Origin: Pseudomonadales bacterium
GTDB lineage: Bacteria > Pseudomonadota > Gammaproteobacteria > Pseudomonadales > Azotimanducaceae
Length of the DNA stretch: 64,000 nt
Direction of reading: 5' to 3'
NCBI GenBank assembly: GCA_028285415.1
Contig: JANQPF010000023.1
Span: 186,001-250,000, forward strand
Every line of letters starts with the position of its first letter. Position 1 is the stretch's first letter. A program made the position numbers and the translations under genes. The notes under the pieces were generated by a model that searched no databases, had not been told where the DNA came from, and saw only the letters and a program-made list of their open reading frames with translations. Positions 59,180 through 64,000 of this stretch are shown in pieces.

Positions 59180-59931
59180 TACCACTCGAGACCCGGATAA
59201 GCGCGTTGCATGAACTGCATCTCGCCGAGCATGTGCCCGAGATGCTCGGTGTGCACTCCGCTGCGTCCACCGCTCACCTGCCATTCATCGCCGGGCAGGC
59301 TGAGTTCAACTTCGTCGAGAAGATCGCCCACGCGATCACGCCAGACAACCTCGAGCGCACTTCTGTCGACGCCAACCCCGTCGGCGATCACACGCGTTTC
59401 CAGCTCGTCCGCATCGAAGAACTCCGCCACGTATCCCCATAGCTCATCCAGCGCAGCCTGAGCACGGCGGTTACTCTCTTCAGTGCCGAGACCCAGCCGT
59501 CGCATCCACTCCACGCTGCGGCGCTGGTGATAGCGGACTTCTTTGATCGCCTTGGCAGCAATTGCCGCCAGAGTTTCATCCTTGGAGTTGGTCAACGCTT
59601 CGAAAAACAACAGCTCGTACTCGTCGAGCAGATATTGACAGACCGTGGCGAACGCAAAATCGCCGCGCGGCAGCTCAACAATCAAGAGGTTTCTAAACTC
59701 CGGCGCATCGCGCAGAAACGCAAGCTCATCTTCACTCCTGCCCAGAATGCTGCCGGCATACTGGAGCAGCATGCGGGCGCGACCGAGGTAGTCGAGACCC
59801 GCGTTGGCGATGGCAATGTCTTCTTCCAGAAACGGCGCGTCTGCGCACCATTCGCAGAGTCTCTGCCCGTGAACCAGGGCGTCGTCGCCGAGGCGCAGCG
59901 CATATTCTGCAATGTCTCCGTGATTCGTCAT
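59179..59931 (-). CDS. paaC: Phenylacetyl-CoA epoxidase structural subunit PaaC
   Basis: A 250-residue ferritin-like helical subunit of the PaaABC(E) complex, which binds PaaA without an iron centre of its own. LGDDALVHGQRLCEWCADAP, ANAGLDYLGRARMLLQYAG (in part) and REVRYHQRRSVEWM-like KEVRYHQRRS are typical. It follows paaB by eight bases with a GGGGAAGC ribosome site and overlaps paaD by one base. Confidence 0.94.
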   Translation of the reverse strand: MTNHGDIAEYALRLGDDALVHGQRLCEWCADAPFLEEDIAIANAGLDYLGRARMLLQYAGSILGRSEDELAFLRDAPEFRNLLIVELPRGDFAFATVCQYLLDEYELLFFEALTNSKDETLAAIAAKAIKEVRYHQRRSVEWMRRLGLGTEESNRRAQAALDELWGYVAEFFDADELETRVIADGVGVDRSALEVVWRDRVGDLLDEVELSLPGDEWQVSGGRSGVHTEHLGHMLGEMQFMQRAYPGLEW

Positions 59932-59939
59932 GCTTCCCC

Positions 59940-60224
59940 CTACATGTTGTCCACACCTTCCGGCAGCTCATAGTGCGTTGCGTGCCGGTAGGGTTTGTCG
60001 TCCATGGGATCGTAGAACGACTCCACGTCAGACTCCTGAGAAGCGTGAATGTGGCGCGATTCCACCACCCAGATGCTGACCCCCTCACCGCGGCGGATGT
60101 AGGACTCGCGCGCGTACTCGAGCGCCTGCTCGGCATCGTGCGCATGCAGGCTGCCGACGTGAATGTGATCGAGCCCGCGGCGGCTCCTGACAAAAACCTC
60201 AAAGAGCGGCGTTACTTCAGTCAT
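59940..60224 (-). CDS. paaB: Phenylacetyl-CoA epoxidase subunit PaaB
   Basis: A 94-residue subunit of the epoxidase. [20 protein letters not shown] and [21 protein letters not shown], quoted in part, match the small PaaB fold, which bridges PaaAC units. It overlaps the end of paaA by eight bases, so the two are made together. Length equals the family's. Confidence 0.94.
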   Translation of the reverse strand: MTEVTPLFEVFVRSRRGLDHIHVGSLHAHDAEQALEYARESYIRRGEGVSIWVVESRHIHASQESDVESFYDPMDDKPYRHATHYELPEGVDNM

Positions 60225-61158
60225 GTGCCGTCTCCGCCTTGCGCTTGGCGTATGCCGCCATCGCCTCGCGCACCCAGGCGCCCTCCTCGTGCGCTTTTTT
60301 GTGCTGGCCGAGACGCTGCCGGTTGCAAGGCCCGTTCCCGCTGATCACCTGCATGAACTCGTCCCAGTTGATCTCACCAAAATCGTAGTGCCCGCGCGCC
60401 TCGTTCCACTTGAGATCAGGATCGGGAACGGTCAAGTCGATGATGTCCGCCTGGGGCACGGTCTGATCGACGAACTTCTGCCGTCCGTCGTCGTTGCTCA
60501 TGCGCTTGATCTTCCACAGCATCGACTGCGCTGAATGTGCGGATTCCCCGTCGTGCGGCCCGAACATCATCAGTGACGGCCACCACCAGCGGTTCAGCGC
60601 GTCCTGCGCCATTTGTTTCTGAGCCTCGCTGCCTTCGGCCAGCCGCACCATGATCTGGTAGCCCTGGCGCTGGTGAAAACTCTCCTCTTTGCAGATGCGC
60701 ACCATGGCCCGCGCGTAGGGTCCGTACGAGGTGCGCTGCAGAGAGATCTGATTGACGATTGCCGCCCCGTCCACCAGCCAGCCGATGGCGCCGATGTCGG
60801 CCCAGGTCAGTGACGGGTAGTTGAAAATAGAGGCGTACTTGGCGCGTCCTTCGTGCAGCGCCGCCACGAGCTCTTCCCGGGTAACGCCCAAGGTCTCGGT
60901 GGCACTGTAGAGATACAGACCGTGGCCGGCTTCGTCTTGAATTTTGGCGAGCAGCACGGACTTCCGCTCGAGCGTCGGCGCGCGGGTCAGCCAGTTGCCT
61001 TCCGGCTGCATGCCGATGACTTCCGAATGAGCATGCTGGGACATCTGCCGAATCAGATTCTTACGGTAGGCGTCCGGCATCCAGTCTTTGGGCTCGATAC
61101 GCTCGTCCGCAGCAATTTTGTCCTCGAAACGCTGCTCGAGATCGCTAGCCTCACTCAT
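60217..61158 (-). CDS. paaA: Phenylacetyl-CoA epoxidase catalytic subunit PaaA
   Basis: A 313-residue di-iron monooxygenase that epoxidises phenylacetyl-CoA. Ferritin-like helices carry the iron ligands: [14 protein letters not shown] and [12 protein letters not shown] supply the carboxylate and histidine residues. I start at the ATG at 61158 because family proteins begin near [11 protein letters not shown]; a longer reading to 61200 runs into the promoter. It is the first gene of paaABCDE. The other paa genes (paaG, paaZ, paaH, paaJ, paaK) are not in the window. Confidence 0.95.
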   Translation of the reverse strand: MSEASDLEQRFEDKIAADERIEPKDWMPDAYRKNLIRQMSQHAHSEVIGMQPEGNWLTRAPTLERKSVLLAKIQDEAGHGLYLYSATETLGVTREELVAALHEGRAKYASIFNYPSLTWADIGAIGWLVDGAAIVNQISLQRTSYGPYARAMVRICKEESFHQRQGYQIMVRLAEGSEAQKQMAQDALNRWWWPSLMMFGPHDGESAHSAQSMLWKIKRMSNDDGRQKFVDQTVPQADIIDLTVPDPDLKWNEARGHYDFGEINWDEFMQVISGNGPCNRQRLGQHKKAHEEGAWVREAMAAYAKRKAETAHD

Positions 61159-61205
61159 GGCGGTTCCTGTTCCCGGGGTGTTCTGAAATATGACACACAA
61201 TTATC

Positions 61206-61230
61206 GTATCAATCAAGTTTTTTGTATCAA
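61206..61230. promoter_or_regulatory. Direct repeats upstream of paaA, possible PaaX sites and promoter
   Basis: GTATCAA occurs at 61206-61212 and 61224-61230, 18 bases apart. On the minus strand they read TTGATAC; the distal one (61225-61230, TTGATA) resembles a -35 box and GATAAT (61201-61206 region) a -10, with a spacer of about 19 bases. The divergent PaaX repressor is the expected regulator; E. coli sites contain TGATTC. Role inferred. Confidence 0.45.
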
Positions 61231-61252
61231 ATAAGGCGGGCAGGCGTTACAC

Positions 61253-61266
61253 TTCAGTCGACTGAA
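61253..61266. promoter_or_regulatory. Perfect 14-base palindrome at the paaX start
   Basis: TTCAGTCGACTGAA is a perfect palindrome whose last base is the A of the paaX ATG (61266). Such a site would let the repressor shut off its own gene. If translation begins instead at the ATG at 61281, the palindrome lies wholly in the leader. Confidence 0.5.
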
Positions 61267-62207
61267 TGAATAGGCGCCTCATGCAGAGAACCGCTGCCCT
61301 TCCTGAAACTGCCGCCGTTGAGCGATTGGTCGACGAGTTCCGCCGACGCAAGCCGCTGCGCACCGGGTCGTTCATCGTTACCCTCTTTGGCGACTGTCTG
61401 AGCATTCGCGGCGGCGAAGTGTCCCTCGCAACGTTGATTGACGTGCTGGCTCCGCTGGGTATCTCTCACCGCCTCGTCCGCACCGCGGTCTACCGCCTCG
61501 TGCAGGAGGGTGTTCTGACCAATGAGCAGCTGGGGCGTAGCAGCTTCTACCGGCTGACCGAGGCGGGACAGGATGCGGTGAACGAAGCCAGCAAGCGTAT
61601 CTACGCGGCGCAGAACCCACCCTGGGACGGACAGTGGCATCTTCTGATTCTGAGCCCGGTACCGGCATCGAGCCGTGCACCTATGCGTAAGTCACTCAAC
61701 TGGCTGGGATTCGGTACGTTCGGCAATGACCTTCTTGCACACCCTCACCCCGACCTGGAAGCAACGTTCCGCGAGCTGCGCGATCTGGATCACGGCGACA
61801 AGGCGGTTTACATGACGGGGCAGTTACCGGAGCGCACTGACCCGTCAAGCGTCAACGGGCTCATCAAAGACGCCTGGCAGCTGGCAGATCTGGAAATTGG
61901 CTACACGCAGTTCATCGAGACGTTCAAACCCATTCTCGGCGACGCGGGTCTGCTTGGAGCGGCGGATGCATTTTACGTGCGTACTTTTCTCATCCACGAG
62001 TACCGTCGCGTACTGCTGCGCGACCCGGGTCTGCCCGAAGCGCTGCTGCCGGACGACTGGCACGGACATGCCGCAAGAGCGTTGACCGCGGCGTGCTACG
62101 GCGAGCTGTTGGACGCCTCCGAGCAGCATGTCGAGTCACGGTTTTCCAATCGCCATGGGCCGCTGCCGCGCGCCGACGCGGCCCTCGAGCGCCGCTTCCA
62201 TCGCTAG
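61266..62207 (+). CDS. paaX: Phenylacetate operon repressor PaaX
   Basis: A 313-residue regulator that represses paa genes until phenylacetyl-CoA appears. The N-terminal winged helix shows TLFGDCLSIRGGEVSLATLI and LVRTAVYRLVQEGVL, as in PaaX; QWHLLILSPVPASSR and the later LRDPGLPEALLPDDWHGHAA are also family stretches. The outer ATG at 61266 lies in the palindrome without a ribosome site; an ATG at 61281 has TAGG six bases ahead and may be the true start. Divergent from paaABCDE and overlapping the convergent MaoC gene by four bases. Confidence 0.92.
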   Translation: MNRRLMQRTAALPETAAVERLVDEFRRRKPLRTGSFIVTLFGDCLSIRGGEVSLATLIDVLAPLGISHRLVRTAVYRLVQEGVLTNEQLGRSSFYRLTEAGQDAVNEASKRIYAAQNPPWDGQWHLLILSPVPASSRAPMRKSLNWLGFGTFGNDLLAHPHPDLEATFRELRDLDHGDKAVYMTGQLPERTDPSSVNGLIKDAWQLADLEIGYTQFIETFKPILGDAGLLGAADAFYVRTFLIHEYRRVLLRDPGLPEALLPDDWHGHAARALTAACYGELLDASEQHVESRFSNRHGPLPRADAALERRFHR

Positions 62208-63091
62208 ACCGTACCGCAAACGACGCCGTTACTGACCGCCGGTTTACCGGCGGCGTTGAGGGTGCGAAACGCAACCCGTTTTTCGCCGTCGACAACCTCT
62301 TCAGCAAGCCCTTCGACGGTGATGCCCGAGTCCATGAGCACCATGCCGCGCAGCTGCCCACAGAGGCGGGTCACCCGATTTGCATCACCGTCAAAACATC
62401 GGTCAATGACTGCTGACAGCGACAGCGCTTTGGTGGCGCTGCCGTGCAGGATCATGTCTGGCAGACCCGCAGCTTTCGCGACGCTCGGCTCAGTGTGTAT
62501 CGGGTTATAGATCTGCGCACACTCGGTGTACTGCTGTCCGGCATGCAGGCCAACGGGTATCTCTGCCCGCCAGATTGCCGAGTTGCCCACCGATCCCAGG
62601 GCGGGCCAGGCGGGCTCTTCTTCGAGCGTCACGTCGGGTCCATCCAGCGTCGCGCCGCGGGTGATGCCGTTGTAGTAGAGCTCGGCAACCAGCTCGCCGT
62701 TACTGGCGTTCATCCGGTAGCGGTCCGCGGTATAGACGCCAGGTTTGATCTGACGCCTGGCAATGTAGCAGCCCTGCGTGGTGATGGCCTCTCCCACCTT
62801 GAACGGTCGGTACACTCTGAGGTCGGTCGTGGCATGGACACCGAATGGCGCGGCACGCATGTTGACGGGTTGGTCCGGCCGAAAACGCGCCGCCCACTGC
62901 AGGGAGAACACCACGCCTGGATGCACCGTCACCCCGCCGGGCTTTTCATCGTCGAAATAGGCCGGATTCACGTCGTTGATGCCGGCGGCGTAAGCCATTG
63001 CGTATCGCGTATCGATGACCTGCGTCCGCGCAATTGAGAATACGCCCACGTCGTCAGTGGTCAACGCTCCAGGACCAGATTCTTGAGCCAC
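62204..63091 (-). CDS. MaoC-family dehydratase, double hotdog
   Basis: A 295-residue enoyl-CoA hydratase-like protein with two hotdog units. The N-terminal unit lacks the motif; the second carries the hydratase-2 signature YNPIHTEPSVAKAAGLPDM continuing to ILHG, with the Asn-x-Ile-His pair. It likely adds water to a 2-enoyl-CoA to give an (R)-3-hydroxyacyl-CoA. I choose the GTG at 63091, four bases after GGGAGGGGG; alternatives are 63106 and a TTG at 63064. It is divergent from the PhyH-family gene and unrelated to phenylacetate use as such, though it lies beside paaX. Confidence 0.83.
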   Translation of the reverse strand: MAQESGPGALTTDDVGVFSIARTQVIDTRYAMAYAAGINDVNPAYFDDEKPGGVTVHPGVVFSLQWAARFRPDQPVNMRAAPFGVHATTDLRVYRPFKVGEAITTQGCYIARRQIKPGVYTADRYRMNASNGELVAELYYNGITRGATLDGPDVTLEEEPAWPALGSVGNSAIWRAEIPVGLHAGQQYTECAQIYNPIHTEPSVAKAAGLPDMILHGSATKALSLSAVIDRCFDGDANRVTRLCGQLRGMVLMDSGITVEGLAEEVVDGEKRVAFRTLNAAGKPAVSNGVVCGTV

Positions 63092-63171
63092 TCCCCCTCC
63101 CGGCAAATCTTTACAGATTCACGTACATTACCCTTTGACGTTTCGCTGAGGCAAACCAGGGGGATTGACGT

Positions 63172-63975
63172 ATGGCTATTCCAAGTTTTTCCGCAGACGC
63201 ACCCATGGCAGAGCTGGGTGACGCGCTGGACGAGGCCGGCTGTCTCGTCGTCACCGACGCGCTGGATGAGCACGGACGTGACCGCATTCGCAAAGAGCTT
63301 GCGCCACACATGGAAGTTGTACGCGTTGCCGAAACTGACAGTCCCGAAGACTTTTATCCCGGTCGCACGAGACGCTCCAGCGCGCTGATTGCCAGGTCCG
63401 ACACCGTCGGCGACATCACTCTCGATCCGCATACCACTGCGCTCTGTGACAGGTTCCTGACTCCCAACAGCGAGTTCGGTTATCAGCTGCACGTCACCGC
63501 AGCGCTGGAAGTTGGACCCGGCGCCCGGGAGCAGGTCCTGCATCGGGAAGAAGACTCGTTCACCTTCTTTCCACCGCCACGCCCGAACATGATTCTCGCC
63601 AGCATGTGGGCCGTCACAGACTTCCGTGCTGACAACGGCGGTACGCTGCTGGTCCCCGGAAGCCACAAATGGCCGGCGGAGCGTGAGGCGCAACCCGACG
63701 AAGTGTTGTCGGCCGAAATGCCAGCGGGCTCGGTCTTGTACTGGCTGGGAGGCTTGTTACACGGCGCGGGCGCCAATACGTCGAACGACTGGCGTTACGG
63801 CGTCATACTGACCTACTCGCTGGGGTGGCTGCGCCAGGAAGAAAACCAATATCTGGACGTGCCGCCGGAGGTGGCGGCAAACCTGCGGCCCGAACTGCAG
63901 AAGATGATTGGCTACGGCATGTACCGGGCGCTGGGATTTTCCCTCGACCGGCGCGTTGGCGTCCGCCCTGACTGA
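63172..63975 (+). CDS. Phytanoyl-CoA dioxygenase (PhyH)-family protein
   Basis: A 267-residue iron(II)/2-oxoglutarate-dependent oxygenase-like protein. The metal triad is indicated by VLHREED (His and Glu, where Asp is more common) and the distal His in GGLLHGAGANTS; the arginine of WRYGVILTYSLGW would bind 2-oxoglutarate. The last helix region ends GYGMYRALGFSLDRRVG. GGGGGA lies upstream of the ATG. It may hydroxylate a branched acyl chain; the window ends 25 bases after its stop, so further operon genes cannot be seen. Confidence 0.85.
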   Translation: MAIPSFSADAPMAELGDALDEAGCLVVTDALDEHGRDRIRKELAPHMEVVRVAETDSPEDFYPGRTRRSSALIARSDTVGDITLDPHTTALCDRFLTPNSEFGYQLHVTAALEVGPGAREQVLHREEDSFTFFPPPRPNMILASMWAVTDFRADNGGTLLVPGSHKWPAEREAQPDEVLSAEMPAGSVLYWLGGLLHGAGANTSNDWRYGVILTYSLGWLRQEENQYLDVPPEVAANLRPELQKMIGYGMYRALGFSLDRRVGVRPD

Positions 63976-64000
63976 TCTGAGTCGCTCAGCGAACGGGGCC

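Noticed and set aside
1-64000. tRNA, rRNA, integrase or insertion sequence
   Set aside because: I saw no such gene or terminal repeats anywhere; intergenic gaps are too short and carry no cloverleaf-like sequence I could recognise.

Overview
The window is a gene-dense stretch of GC-rich bacterial chromosome with about 60 protein genes. I see no rRNA, tRNA, CRISPR array, insertion sequence or prophage, and no gap over 300 bases between genes. A TonB-dependent receptor, lipoproteins, a complete paaABCDE set with paaX, and YjfI/YqiJ/YqiK-type genes point to a Gammaproteobacterium. My guess is an environmental or marine lineage that degrades lipid-like or terpenoid compounds; the exact family cannot be read from the sequence.

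Layout. (1) 1-10103, all but one gene on the minus strand: a cut-off cytochrome c protein, a cupin (plus strand), an amidase, a DUF4920 protein, a secreted family protein, a TonB receptor, a sterol-desaturase-type hydroxylase, a Baeyer-Villiger-type monooxygenase and a DUF4389 membrane protein. (2) 10284-16392: an MFS carrier, an SDR with a degenerate active site, a CDF-like carrier, and a tight minus-strand trio (Tat-type PLP enzyme, Tat-type FAD oxidase, lipoprotein cytochrome c) that looks like a periplasmic oxidation module. (3) 16524-46681: a dense catabolic region. It holds a DUF35/thiolase pair, an orphan molybdenum hydroxylase subunit, a Rieske oxygenase with a TetR regulator, SDRs, a PaaG-like crotonase, carriers, hydrolases, a CYP153-type P450 and a second P450, an LLM oxidoreductase, a CoA transferase, an amidohydrolase, a fatty-acid desaturase and a TonB-independent family of secreted proteins. 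Isocitrate dehydrogenase sits within it.

(4) 47666-57582: the most striking part. Two phased copies of a perfect palindrome precede seven consecutive plus-strand genes: DUF2170 (YjfI), PspA/IM30 (YjfJ), a small basic protein, a YqiJ-like membrane OB-fold protein, a YqiK-like flotillin, a 1725-residue AAA ATPase and a rhomboid protease. PspA is the bacterial relative of ESCRT-III, so an operon adding an ATPase, a flotillin scaffold and an intramembrane protease reads as a membrane-remodelling or envelope-stress machine. Parts of such associations have been described for the Psp system; the exact seven-gene combination, its ATPase and its operator deserve work.

(5) 57586-63975: the phenylacetyl-CoA epoxidase genes paaABCDE (minus strand) with divergent paaX, a MaoC-type hydratase and a phytanoyl-CoA dioxygenase-family protein. 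Several divergent promoters carry clear operator palindromes (22246-22269, 46885-46935, 61253-61266). Functions below are from family motifs read by eye; no database search was run.
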